Both the position numbers and the translations under genes were made by a program. A stretch of 64,000 nt of DNA from contig NZ_CP090976.1 in assembly GCF_021513235.1 (NCBI RefSeq), positions 310,001 through 374,000 of the forward strand. Reading direction: 5' to 3'. The stretch's first letter is position 1, and the number at the start of each line of letters is the position of its first letter. Below the pieces are notes generated by a model. It saw only the letters and a program-made list of their open reading frames with translations, searched no databases and had not been told where the DNA came from. Below are positions 50,106 through 58,658 of this stretch, piece by piece. Source of the DNA: Kaistella sp. 97-N-M2 (GTDB lineage: Bacteria; Bacteroidota; Bacteroidia; Flavobacteriales; Weeksellaceae).

Positions 50106-51464
50106 ATGGAAACTAAGAAAGAATTTTTTTTGGAGTGTTATAAACTCGGCATCATTAAATTTGGAAAATTTACGCTGAAATCAGGTATCGAAAGCCCTTT
50201 TTATGTGGATTTACGTCCATTGGCATCAGATCCGAAAATCCTGAAACTGCTCGCAAATTACCTCCTCGAAATGCTTCCGCTGGATAATTTCGATCTCATT
50301 TGCGGCGTTCCTTATGCCGCACTGCCGATGGCTACGGCAATGTCTTTGGAAAGTTATCTTCCGCTCATCATCAAACGAAAAGAAGCCAAACAGTACGGCA
50401 CGAAAAAAATGCTCGAAGGCATTTACACGAAAGGTCAAAACTGCCTTTTGGTGGAAGATGTGATCACGTCCGGCGCGTCTTTGCTCGAAACCATTCCCGA
50501 AATCGAAAAGGAAGGAATCACGGTTTCCGATATTGTGGTGGTTTTGGACCGTCAACAGGGTGGCAAAGAAATTCTGGAAAATAAAGGTTTCCGCGTACAT
50601 ACCCTTTTTACGATTTCCGAAGTGTGCAAAATGCTGCGGGAAGAAGGCCACCTTTCTTTGGAGGAAGTGGGCAGAATTAACGATTTTCTTGCCGGAAATG
50701 TGGTAAAATTTGAAGAGGAAAAACGAATTTCATACGAAGAAAAATTAAATATCTGCGATCATTCGGTGGCGCAGAAAATGCTTAAGATCGCGATTGAAAA
50801 AAAATCGAATCTTATTGTCTCCGCGGATGTAACGTCTACAAAGGAACTTTTGGACTTGGCGGAAAAAGTTGGCCCGCACATCGTTGCGTTGAAAACGCAC
50901 ATCGATATTCTGTTGGATTTTGATCTGGACGAAACCATTTTACCTTTAAAAGATCTTGCCACGAAATACAATTTCCTTTTGATGGAAGACCGCAAATTCG
51001 CGGATATTGGCAACACGCAGGAACTGCAGTTTTCTTACGGAACCTACAAAATTTCGCAGTGGGCAGATCTCGTCACCGCGCAGGTGATCGCGGGATACGA
51101 TTCTCTGGACTGCTTCCGAAACGTCGGCGTTGTCGCTATTTTAGAGATGTCCTCGAAAGGAACCTTAACAGATGCATCTTATCGCGAAGAGGCCACGAAA
51201 ATCGCGCAATCTCACCCGAACGTTTTTGGTGGCGTGGCTCAGAATAAAATTCCGAACGAATTGCTTTTGTTTACACCCGGAATTAACCAGTCAACTTCCG
51301 GCGACGGAAAAGGCCAGCAGTACAACACGCCGGAACACGCCTTCACGCAGCTGGAAACAGACTTCATCATCGTCGGCCGAGGAATTTATAAAGCAATCGA
51401 CGCGGAAAAAGCGGCCCTGAGCTATAAAATTACCGGCTGGAACGCTTACGAAGCAAGTTTATAA
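50106..51464 (+). CDS. Fused UMP synthase: orotate phosphoribosyltransferase + OMP decarboxylase
   Basis: 452 residues carrying the last two steps of pyrimidine synthesis. The N-terminal OPRT (pyrE type, about 1-200) has FTLKSGIESPFYVDLR and the PRPP loop LLVEDVITSGAS (114-125). The C-terminal OMPDC (pyrF type, about 215-452) has SADVTSTKE (Asp241), LKTHIDIL (Lys263), the catalytic MEDRKFADIGNT (Asp295-x-Lys297, Asp300) and IVGRGIYKA. The order OPRT then OMPDC and the MEDRKFADIGNT wording are those of animal and plant UMPS; many flavobacteria have separate pyrE and pyrF. Single gene with its own promoter-like box. Confidence 0.93.
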   Translation: METKKEFFLECYKLGIIKFGKFTLKSGIESPFYVDLRPLASDPKILKLLANYLLEMLPLDNFDLICGVPYAALPMATAMSLESYLPLIIKRKEAKQYGTKKMLEGIYTKGQNCLLVEDVITSGASLLETIPEIEKEGITVSDIVVVLDRQQGGKEILENKGFRVHTLFTISEVCKMLREEGHLSLEEVGRINDFLAGNVVKFEEEKRISYEEKLNICDHSVAQKMLKIAIEKKSNLIVSADVTSTKELLDLAEKVGPHIVALKTHIDILLDFDLDETILPLKDLATKYNFLLMEDRKFADIGNTQELQFSYGTYKISQWADLVTAQVIAGYDSLDCFRNVGVVAILEMSSKGTLTDASYREEATKIAQSHPNVFGGVAQNKIPNELLLFTPGINQSTSGDGKGQQYNTPEHAFTQLETDFIIVGRGIYKAIDAEKAALSYKITGWNAYEASL

Positions 51465-51705
51465 AAATCAACGCCCGTAAAGTGCAAAATATTGATGCAG
51501 GTTGCGGGAGTTTTCTATAAAGATCGGCGGTAGAATTTACAGATTTTAGTTTTAGTTGTTTAAATTTTTAAATGTTTCCGACAGAAAAAATTCTTATAAA
51601 GATTATAAAATTTTCGAGCGTGCGACGACATGCGTTATCTGATTTATCGAAGTCGCCAATAGCTTCTTCTTATCCTAAATCAATCGTATTGGGTTTTTAG
51701 AACGG

Positions 51706-51713
51706 TATCTTTG
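51706..51713 (+). promoter_or_regulatory. TAnnTTTG -7 box before the DsbA-like gene
   Basis: TATCTTTG ends 20 bp before the ATG at 51,734. The -33 region is not convincing. Confidence 0.5.
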
Positions 51714-51733
51714 AAAGTATTAAATAAAAAAAT

Positions 51734-52438
51734 ATGAAAGTAGATATTTGGAGCGACATCCGTTGCCCGTTTTGTTATGTTGGTAAAAAGAATTTCGAAA
51801 AAGCTTTGGACCAGTTTCCGAACAAAGATGAAATTGAAGTGACGTGGCACAGTTTTCAGCTCGATCCGGACATGAAAACGCAGCCCGAAAAAAATTCTCT
51901 GGAATATTTCTCCGAAATAAAAGGTGTTCCAGTGGCGCAGGCGAAAGAAATGTACTCCCACGTTTACAAAGCCGGGAAAGACGCCGGGATTGAATTTAAT
52001 TTCGACCACCAGAAAGTTGCAAACTCCTACAGAGCGCATCTTTTGCTCCAACTCGCAGCCACCAAAAACCTGGCGAACGAAACGGAAGAAGCTTTGTTTA
52101 AAGCACAACTCATCGACGGAAAAAACATCGATGATGAAGCTACTTTAGTCGAGATCGGTCAATCGGTTTCTTTGGAAGAAGAAGAAATTAAAAATGCTTT
52201 AAATGCCGATGAATTTAAGCACGCGGTTTCGCAGGACGTCATGTTGGCGCGGCAAATGGGCATTAATGCGGTGCCATTTTTTGTCATCAACGATAAATAC
52301 GGCGTTTCGGGTGCGCAGCCCTCGCCGGTATTTTCCGAGGTTCTGGAAAAATCCTGGGAAGAGTTTTCGGGTGGCGATCGTGGACTTAAAATAATTCACA
52401 GCGGCGAAAGTTGTGATGTGGAGGGAAACTGCGATTAA
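51734..52438 (+). CDS. DsbA/FrnE-family thiol oxidoreductase
   Basis: 234 residues, cytoplasmic (no signal peptide). The thioredoxin-like fold opens VDIWSDIRCPFCYVGKKNFE, with the redox pair CPFC at 11-14, the FrnE hallmark. The helical insertion domain follows (about 80-170), then the cis-Pro region AVPFFVINDKYGVSGAQPSP, also typical. Members include Deinococcus FrnE, reported to aid oxidative-stress tolerance; others act as isomerases. Specific role here unknown. The C-terminus has an extra CDVEGNCD pair that could form a second redox site, as in some FrnE proteins. Confidence 0.9.
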   Translation: MKVDIWSDIRCPFCYVGKKNFEKALDQFPNKDEIEVTWHSFQLDPDMKTQPEKNSLEYFSEIKGVPVAQAKEMYSHVYKAGKDAGIEFNFDHQKVANSYRAHLLLQLAATKNLANETEEALFKAQLIDGKNIDDEATLVEIGQSVSLEEEEIKNALNADEFKHAVSQDVMLARQMGINAVPFFVINDKYGVSGAQPSPVFSEVLEKSWEEFSGGDRGLKIIHSGESCDVEGNCD

Positions 52439-52570
52439 GAGAGCGCATTTCGAAATCATTTAAGAAAAAAGTTCGACCGAAACTTCTGAAATTATTCAGA
52501 AGTTTTTGGTTTTAAATGAAAGCCGGTTTCGGACTGAAAGTTGCAGTGTTCTGGCTTAAAATATTGAACC

Positions 52571-53071
52571 ATGAGCCGAGGATTTGTAAAAGAAGATGAT
52601 CAGGAAGAAGTTCCGATGGTAGCACCAAGAGCGGATTTGCCCGCGGGAACCGACAATTTCGTGACGCAGAATGGCATCGATGCCTTACTCGCTGAGCGCG
52701 AGATCCTTTTGCGCGAACAGGAAAATTTAGATTCTTCTCAGGAAAAGGAATACCGGATTTCCTTCAATCATTCGAATGCAAAACTTCAGTTGCTGAACGA
52801 GCGCATTGCCACAGCAAAGATCATCGACAGTTCGAAACTGCCGCAGGACGAAGTGCATTTCGGTGCAAAGGTGACTTTTAGAAATGTTGCCAATAAAATG
52901 CAGCAGACTTTTCAGCTGGTTGGCGTGGACGAAGCCAATATTTCCAAAGGTAAAATATCTTTCATCACGCCGATTGCCAAAGCTTTAATGAATAAAAAAG
53001 TTGGCGACGAAGCCATTTTAAATTTAGGAGAAACCAAAAACGTTTTCGAAATTTTAAAGATTGAATATTAA
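52571..53071 (+). CDS. GreA/GreB-family transcription factor
   Basis: 166 residues. The C-terminal half (about 85-166) is the Gre FKBP-like domain (VHFGAKVTFRN, ISKGKISFITPIAKALMNKKVGDEAIL), which binds RNA polymerase. The N-terminal half contains a coiled-coil-like segment (IDALLAEREILLREQENL, then AKLQLLNERIATAKII), shorter than that of GreA but acidic residues are present near the tip region. It could rescue backtracked polymerase or be a Gre-like regulator. An acidic leader, MSRGFVKEDDQEEVPM, is characteristic of flavobacterial members as I recall them. Confidence 0.85.
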   Translation: MSRGFVKEDDQEEVPMVAPRADLPAGTDNFVTQNGIDALLAEREILLREQENLDSSQEKEYRISFNHSNAKLQLLNERIATAKIIDSSKLPQDEVHFGAKVTFRNVANKMQQTFQLVGVDEANISKGKISFITPIAKALMNKKVGDEAILNLGETKNVFEILKIEY

Positions 53072-53182
53072 ATTTACTTTCTGCAGAAAAATTGCTTTTA
53101 TTGAATGTCTTGCAGATGAAGCGAATTTCTTAATATATTGGTATCTTTATCTCATTAAAATAATCCCATAAAATAAAATGCT

Positions 53183-53761
53183 ATGTTAAAGAAAATGACC
53201 GCTCTGCTCGCAGTTCTGATGTTGACAGTTTCTGCCTTCGCTCAAAAAGTTTTGGTGAACGATCCGGCCCATTCCAGAATTCAGTTCACCGTAGTGCACC
53301 TCGGAATCAACGATATCACGGGGAATTTCAATACGACTGCTTTAACCATTAATGCTGATGAGAAAAATTTTGTGAATTCAAAAATCACTTTTAGCACGGA
53401 TATCAACTCCATCAACACGAATATCGAAGCACGCGATACGCACCTTAAAAGCGCCGAATTTTTTGATGCTGCTGCCTATCCAAAGATGGAATTTGCCTCA
53501 ACCTCTATCGTAAAAGGCAAAAACAAAAACGAATATACCATGACGGGTAACCTTACCATGCACGGCGTTACAAAACCTGTTGTATTAGACCTTATTTACA
53601 GAGGTTCTACTTTAAACCAAATGAACAAAAAACAAACGTACTCTTATCAGGTGATGGGAACTCTAAAAAGATCCGATTTCGAAATTGGTACCAAATTTCC
53701 CGATGCAATGGTGAGCGATCAGGTAAAAATTAAAGGCGATTTTGAGCTTACTGAAAAATAA
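53183..53761 (+). CDS. YceI-family periplasmic lipid-binding protein
   Basis: 192 residues. Residues 1-20 are a signal peptide (TALLAVLMLTVSAFAQ). The mature β-barrel starts DPAHSRIQFTVVHLGI and includes INTNIEARDTHLKSAEFFDAAAYPKMEFAST in blocks, the usual HL.s.dFFd...yP...f.s signature. The family binds polyprenyl chains or other lipids and is induced by stress in several species. Start ATG at 53,183. A terminator lies after it. Confidence 0.93.
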   Translation: MLKKMTALLAVLMLTVSAFAQKVLVNDPAHSRIQFTVVHLGINDITGNFNTTALTINADEKNFVNSKITFSTDINSINTNIEARDTHLKSAEFFDAAAYPKMEFASTSIVKGKNKNEYTMTGNLTMHGVTKPVVLDLIYRGSTLNQMNKKQTYSYQVMGTLKRSDFEIGTKFPDAMVSDQVKIKGDFELTEK

Positions 53762-53784
53762 ATGATCATTTTTTTAAACTAAAC

Positions 53785-53818
53785 GGAGCGTTTCTATTAA
53801 GGGCGCTCCTTTTCTTTT
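53785..53818 (+). terminator. Terminator after yceI
   Basis: GGAGCG (53,785-53,790) pairs with CGCTCC (53,804-53,809), followed by TTTTCTTTTT. It overlaps the last codons of the convergent DUF4846 gene. Confidence 0.75.
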
Positions 53819-54675
53819 TCTGCAAGACTGTGAAATCTCTTTACCGACGTGGGTTCAAAAATATATTTTGCCGTAACGGTTTTCGGTGAATTTACATCAA
53901 GCTCATACCACGGCGAAAGCTTACTGTTAACGGGATTTCTTAAGATATGAATGTCCTGCGCCGGCATAAAACTTTCCGCCAATAGATAAAGCCGTTTCCC
54001 CAACTTGTTGCGCGCAACACCCACAACAATAACCGAATGCCCCGGACTTCCGGGTTTGATGAGAAAGTCTCCGGTTTGAATTTGGGAATTCCTCAGAACA
54101 GGAACCGATTCATGATCCAAAGAAATCGTTCCTGCGTACCGAAAAATAACATTCAGATATTCCCGGAAACGTTCATAAGAATCATCGCTTTTTCCGGTGT
54201 TGAAAAAGCTGACACGCGTTTTTACTTCTTTCGTGCGGATTCCTTTTTTATAATCACTCCACGAAAAATACTGGCCGCTTGTAAATTCGAAACCAATCTC
54301 TTCAAATCTTTTCTGCGACCACAGATATTCTGCATACAGCCGCATCCACGCATCAGCGCATTGTTGGAGATCTTTGTCGCCCACGTCGATCCGCAGGATG
54401 GCGATGTGATTGTATTGTTTTTTGATGGGTACGGCATTGTAGTCGCGGACGGGAAAATTTGGCGGATGCAGCGGAAAATTAAGAAGATATTCACCAAAAC
54501 TTCCCGGCATTTCGTTCACCCAAAAATAACCTTGTGGTGGCGTAAACCGCGTGCGGATTGTAGATCGGGTTCTGTCGATAATTAACGGCACCGTTGTTTC
54601 TGTAACCTGCGAAAAAACAGTTTCAAAGCCAAGCAGCAAGAGAAGAAAAACGATATGAAAAATAGACCTCAACAT
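53797..54675 (-). CDS. DUF4846-domain exported protein
   Basis: 292 residues. Residues 1-22 look like a signal peptide (SIFHIVFLLLLLGFETVFSQ). The rest matches the DUF4846 family as I recall it: RFTPPQGYFWV near the start, HIAILRIDVGDKDLQQCADAWMRLYAEYLWSQ in blocks, and KPGSPGHSVIVVGVARN. The conserved GHSVIV and preceding acidic/Cys residues suggest a papain- or NlpC-like fold, but this is inference. Cell location would be periplasm or outer membrane. Divergent from the downstream M1-like gene. Confidence 0.85.
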   Translation of the reverse strand: MLRSIFHIVFLLLLLGFETVFSQVTETTVPLIIDRTRSTIRTRFTPPQGYFWVNEMPGSFGEYLLNFPLHPPNFPVRDYNAVPIKKQYNHIAILRIDVGDKDLQQCADAWMRLYAEYLWSQKRFEEIGFEFTSGQYFSWSDYKKGIRTKEVKTRVSFFNTGKSDDSYERFREYLNVIFRYAGTISLDHESVPVLRNSQIQTGDFLIKPGSPGHSVIVVGVARNKLGKRLYLLAESFMPAQDIHILRNPVNSKLSPWYELDVNSPKTVTAKYIFEPTSVKRFHSLAEKEKERP

Positions 54676-54745
54676 TGATTATTGCGTAAAAGTACCGATA
54701 ATTTCGAAATAAATTAAATTAATAAGAGTTTAGGAAAAACATCAT

Positions 54746-54753
54746 TATATTTG
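54746..54753 (+). promoter_or_regulatory. TAnnTTTG -7 box before the M1-like gene
   Basis: TATATTTG ends 14 bp before the ATG at 54,768. No convincing -33 box. Confidence 0.5.
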
Positions 54754-54767
54754 AAGCCAATTAGAAA

Positions 54768-57587
54768 ATGAAAAGAATTTTTTGGGGATTTATGTTGTTT
54801 ACGAATTTTGTTGTGGTTTCTGCACAGCAAGATACCATCTATGTAGCCGGTAAAATTTCTGCAGACCACCGCCAGCTTTCTGTAAGTCAGGAAATTACTT
54901 ATTTTAATACCACTTCTGCCCCGCTCGACCAGATTAAATTACTGAACTGGGTCGCCGCGTATCAAACCCGAAATACTTCCCTCGTCAACCGAAAATTACA
55001 GGACCGCAAAAATGATCTGTATTTTGCCAAACCAGAAGAACTGGGGAGATTACAGCACTTACAGATTAAAGTTGGGGAACAGATGATTTCAGGCGTCGAT
55101 GCTTCCGTAGAGAATATCTATGTTCTGCTGCCGAAAAAGTTGGAACCCGGCGACAAGGTGAGGCTTTTTTTGGATTATGTGGTTGATCTTCCTGCCAAAA
55201 AATTTACGGGTTACGGCAGCGACGGTAGAAAAATAGCCCTGAAATATTTCTTTCTCGTTCCCGATAGTTTTGAGGAAGAAGATCCCTCGCCAAAACATTT
55301 CAGCGATATTGAAGAAAATCAAAGTCCCGGCAATTACTGGAAAGTTAATCTCAATGTTCCGGTGAACTATTTTTCGCAAAGTAATCTGCCCGAAGTTCAA
55401 CCCAATTATTTCGAGGGAAAGCTCAATACCGATCCGGAGTTTGTTATTTCCGAAAATAATTTCAGCACCATTTCGACCGTTGTTGCGGGTAAAAAGACAG
55501 ACGTTAATTTTGGTTATATTTTGACGGAAGATGAGCGCCAAAATCTGGAATTTTATCTGCCTCTGCAGTTAAACTTCATCAAAAATAAAATCGGTTTTCT
55601 GCCCGAAAAAATCTTCATCAGCGAAAAATTTAAAAAAGCCGAAAATTTTACGGGGCTGGACGACATTAAATTCTGGAAATTTCGGTATGAACTTTTTTCC
55701 GAAGCGGAAAGAAATGACCTGAATTATTTGAGCATTATTTCCAAAAACATTGTGGAACAGGCGACGGTTTTCGAGAAAAATCAAGATCACTGGCTCTTGA
55801 ACGGGTTGAAAACTTACCTCGAAATTCAATACATCGAACGCTATTATAAAGACGAAAAGCTTTTGGGAGATTTGCCGGAGAATCTGAATATTTTCGGTTT
55901 TAAACCCTTGAAGTTTTTTCACGCTTCCGATTTAAAACTTTCCGCGCGGTATGGTTTGGCTTATCAGTACATCATGACGCAGAATCTGGATCAGAAAATT
56001 GGCGAATCCTTTATTAATTTGAGTAACTACAACGCCAATGCCATCAGTTATTTCGAGACCGGAAGTTTGTTTTCTTTTGTCGCTGCAAAGATGGGCGCCG
56101 AAAAATTCGATGATTTTGTGCGGCGTTTTTTAGAACAGAATCAGAACAAACATATCGACAAAAAAGCCTTTTTGGATGAACTTACCTTGACTTCCGGATA
56201 TTCTGCAGATTTTCTGGAGGAATTTATCGACCATAAAAACCGCGTGAATTTTAAATTGAAACGTTACTCAAAATCAGAGGAAGCCTTTCAGGTTAAAATT
56301 TCAAAAAACACGTCGGAACAAATTCCCTTTAAGATAGAGACCGAAACAAAAGCCGGCGAAAAAAAAGAATTTTGGTTTGATACGAACGAATCAAAAAAAA
56401 CCACGGTTTATACTATTCCGCAGTCGAACGCGGATAAAATTGTGATTAACGATGACTACATTTTCCCGGAGGCTAATTTTCGCGACAATTATCTGTACAC
56501 AAAAGGTATTTTCTCTAACACGAAAAAAATTAAGTTAAAACTTCTTCGCGATATTCCCAATCCGGAATTTAACGAAGTTTACCTGAATCCGCGCGTTAAT
56601 TTTAATGCGTACGACCGTGTTTTGGTGGGGTTAAACTTTAAAAATTCGTCCTTTTTCGATCGTAAGTTCAATTATTCTTTAACGCCTTATTTCAGTTCGG
56701 GCACGGGAAAAGCCACGGGTTCGGGCACGGTTTCTTACTCTTTTCAGCCGGCAGAAAGTTTTTACCGGCGCTTAAACGTGGGTGTTTCGGGTTCTTATTT
56801 TCATTATGATTATGACTTAAAATACCGGAAACTGTCGGTTTTTGCAGATTTTAGCTTTAATAAAAATCCAAGAAGCGATATTGGCAGAAGTTTAGGTTTT
56901 TCTTATAATTTTTTTGATAAGGATTTAGATCCGAACCGCCTGACGGCAAACGATTACCAAAAATACAATCTCTGGACTGTGGGTTACGGCTATTCGGACC
57001 GCCAGATGATTCATGAAAAATATGTAAGTGCAAACCTGCAGTTTATGGAAGATTTTCAGAAAATTTCGGGCGAAGCTTTTTACCGCTGGGAATTTGCGCA
57101 GGATAAAAAGGTAAGTTTCCGTTTTTTCGGCGGTTATTTCGCTACGAATAAAACTAAAAACAATTTGTTCGATTACGGAATTTCGCGGCTTTCCAACTAC
57201 TCCTTTTCTTATGGACTGTTGGGGCAAAGCGCCACTACGGGCTTGCTTTCGCAACAGTATATTCTGGCGGAAGGCGGTTTCAAATCTTATCTGGGCACAA
57301 CGGCCAACCAATGGATTACTTCCGTTAACGTGGATTCTCATGTCTGGCGTTGGTTCAACGTATACGCAGATGCGGGCGTTTACAAAAACAAATTGCACGA
57401 TCCGCTGTTTATCTGGGATTCGGGCGTGAAATTAAAGGTGATTCCTGATTTCCTGGAGGTTTACTTTCCCATCCAGAGTTCACTCGGTTTTGAGCCTTCT
57501 TTTAAGGATTACGGCAAAAGAATCCGTTTTACCTTGTCGCTTAATTTTTCCGCGATCACGAGCTATTTCCGACGAGGTTGGTTTTAA
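54768..57587 (+). CDS. M1-peptidase-like protein lacking zinc ligands, fused to an outer-membrane barrel
   Basis: 939 residues. Residues 1-20 form a signal peptide. Residues 20-230 resemble the N-terminal β domain of M1 aminopeptidases; 270-500 resemble the catalytic domain, with HWLLNGLKTYLEIQYIE (341-357) aligning to the WLNEGFATYLE region. The zinc-binding HExxH motif is absent (the aligned segment is near SIISK/NIVEQA, 322-332), and the zinc Glu of NEG is Asn345. From about 570 the protein is a β-barrel: NPRVNFNAYDRVLVGLNFKN, repeated aromatic strands, and a C-terminal GKRIRFTLSLNFSAI strand. It probably sits in the outer membrane and binds rather than cleaves peptides. Confidence 0.85.
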   Translation: MKRIFWGFMLFTNFVVVSAQQDTIYVAGKISADHRQLSVSQEITYFNTTSAPLDQIKLLNWVAAYQTRNTSLVNRKLQDRKNDLYFAKPEELGRLQHLQIKVGEQMISGVDASVENIYVLLPKKLEPGDKVRLFLDYVVDLPAKKFTGYGSDGRKIALKYFFLVPDSFEEEDPSPKHFSDIEENQSPGNYWKVNLNVPVNYFSQSNLPEVQPNYFEGKLNTDPEFVISENNFSTISTVVAGKKTDVNFGYILTEDERQNLEFYLPLQLNFIKNKIGFLPEKIFISEKFKKAENFTGLDDIKFWKFRYELFSEAERNDLNYLSIISKNIVEQATVFEKNQDHWLLNGLKTYLEIQYIERYYKDEKLLGDLPENLNIFGFKPLKFFHASDLKLSARYGLAYQYIMTQNLDQKIGESFINLSNYNANAISYFETGSLFSFVAAKMGAEKFDDFVRRFLEQNQNKHIDKKAFLDELTLTSGYSADFLEEFIDHKNRVNFKLKRYSKSEEAFQVKISKNTSEQIPFKIETETKAGEKKEFWFDTNESKKTTVYTIPQSNADKIVINDDYIFPEANFRDNYLYTKGIFSNTKKIKLKLLRDIPNPEFNEVYLNPRVNFNAYDRVLVGLNFKNSSFFDRKFNYSLTPYFSSGTGKATGSGTVSYSFQPAESFYRRLNVGVSGSYFHYDYDLKYRKLSVFADFSFNKNPRSDIGRSLGFSYNFFDKDLDPNRLTANDYQKYNLWTVGYGYSDRQMIHEKYVSANLQFMEDFQKISGEAFYRWEFAQDKKVSFRFFGGYFATNKTKNNLFDYGISRLSNYSFSYGLLGQSATTGLLSQQYILAEGGFKSYLGTTANQWITSVNVDSHVWRWFNVYADAGVYKNKLHDPLFIWDSGVKLKVIPDFLEVYFPIQSSLGFEPSFKDYGKRIRFTLSLNFSAITSYFRRGWF

Positions 57588-57671
57588 AGAATTCCGCCGA
57601 ACTTTGTTCACAGGCATATCTCACTTCGATGGTGTTCGCTCCTTCATAAATCTGGAACCAGCGCGTAAAAA

Positions 57672-57705
57672 AGCCGCCTTGTTGGTGAACAAGGCGGCTC
57701 TTAGT
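57672..57705 (-). terminator. Strong terminator after the LTD/T9SS gene, also usable by the M1-like gene
   Basis: AGCCGCCTTGTT (57,672-57,683) pairs perfectly with AACAAGGCGGCT (57,688-57,699) around GGTG. On the minus strand a run of six T follows at once; on the plus strand a weaker T-rich stretch follows, so it may serve both convergent genes. Confidence 0.9.
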
Positions 57706-57720
57706 TTTTATTGATAACTA

Positions 57721-58572
57721 TTAGTTCTTCATAATTTTCTGAGAAACTTTTTGTCCGTTTACTTCCGCAGAAATGAGGTACATTCCTTTTGGCAAAGAAG
57801 AAACATCTAAGTTTGTGTTTTCGGAAACAGTAGCGGTTTTTACAACCTGTCCGTTTGCACTGATGATTTGAACGTTAGCTTTGGCACCGAAAACGATGGT
57901 GTTATTCACATTCGAATTTTTAACCAGGTTAATTTTAATTCCGTTCACATCAGATACTGCTAAACTGGCGGTATTTTGAGGTGTTGGTGCTGCTTTCACA
58001 AAATCTGCAGCATTATTATTGGTATCTCCTGCATTTCTGGTCGCAGAACTTGTAGCATCTAAAGCCGGTGCTGCTCCTGCGCCTTCATAAATGTTTGCAG
58101 TACCGTATCCCACAAAATCAACAACTGCGGCATCTGTTGGAGCCGTAATCTGTACTACTGCATTGGCCAATACAATCTTTCCGTTGGAAGCGGACATATT
58201 AAACCCACCAGTGTAGGTATTGCCATTGCTGAAAGAGGTATTGTTTGCTATAATATAATCCGGTGTTGGTAGAGCCGCGCCGGCAGTTGGCGCACTAGAC
58301 GGTGCCATTTCGATCAAATATTTTTGACCTGCGTTTAAAGTAATATTCGGTAAAACAGCATAAGAATTAAAACTACCGCTTGCCGACGCATACTGCAACG
58401 TAGCACCACTTAACGTAGCTGAGGAGGATCCCAGATTTACAAGTTCTACATAATCTGTTGCGAAAGTTGCAGTAGCGCCGCCGCCGCCGCCATAAACCTC
58501 GCTGATTACGATCTGCGCGTTGCTCATCGTAGCGATTGCGGTTAATCCTAAAATTGTAAAGATTTTTTTCAT
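57721..58572 (-). CDS. Lamin-tail-domain protein with T9SS sorting domain
   Basis: 283 residues. Residues 1-19 are a signal peptide (FTILGLTAIATMSNAQ). Residues about 20-165 form a lamin tail domain (VISEVYGGGGG, then TDYVELVNLGSS, TLSGATLQYAS and VVDFVGYGTANIYEG), a fold used in secreted bacterial proteins for binding. A short linker leads to the C-terminal T9SS type A domain (about 205-283, with GQVVKTATVSENTNLDVSSLPKGMYLI in blocks and KVSQKIMKN end). Exported to the surface or medium by the T9SS. Shares its sorting domain closely with the upstream neighbour. Confidence 0.9.
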   Translation of the reverse strand: MKKIFTILGLTAIATMSNAQIVISEVYGGGGGATATFATDYVELVNLGSSSATLSGATLQYASASGSFNSYAVLPNITLNAGQKYLIEMAPSSAPTAGAALPTPDYIIANNTSFSNGNTYTGGFNMSASNGKIVLANAVVQITAPTDAAVVDFVGYGTANIYEGAGAAPALDATSSATRNAGDTNNNAADFVKAAPTPQNTASLAVSDVNGIKINLVKNSNVNNTIVFGAKANVQIISANGQVVKTATVSENTNLDVSSLPKGMYLISAEVNGQKVSQKIMKN

Positions 58573-58597
58573 AATAATAAATTTTTATTTAGAGGTA

Positions 58598-58636
58598 AAA
58601 TTACAAAAAAAATACTTCTCAAGCTGAGAAGTATTT
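58598..58636 (-). terminator. Terminator after the second T9SS gene
   Basis: AAATACTTCTCA (58,610-58,621) and TGAGAAGTATTT (58,625-58,636) form a perfect 12-bp stem with a 3-nt loop; on the minus strand it runs into a T8 tract. Confidence 0.9.
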
Positions 58637-58658
58637 CAAATTTAACAATTTGTTAAAT

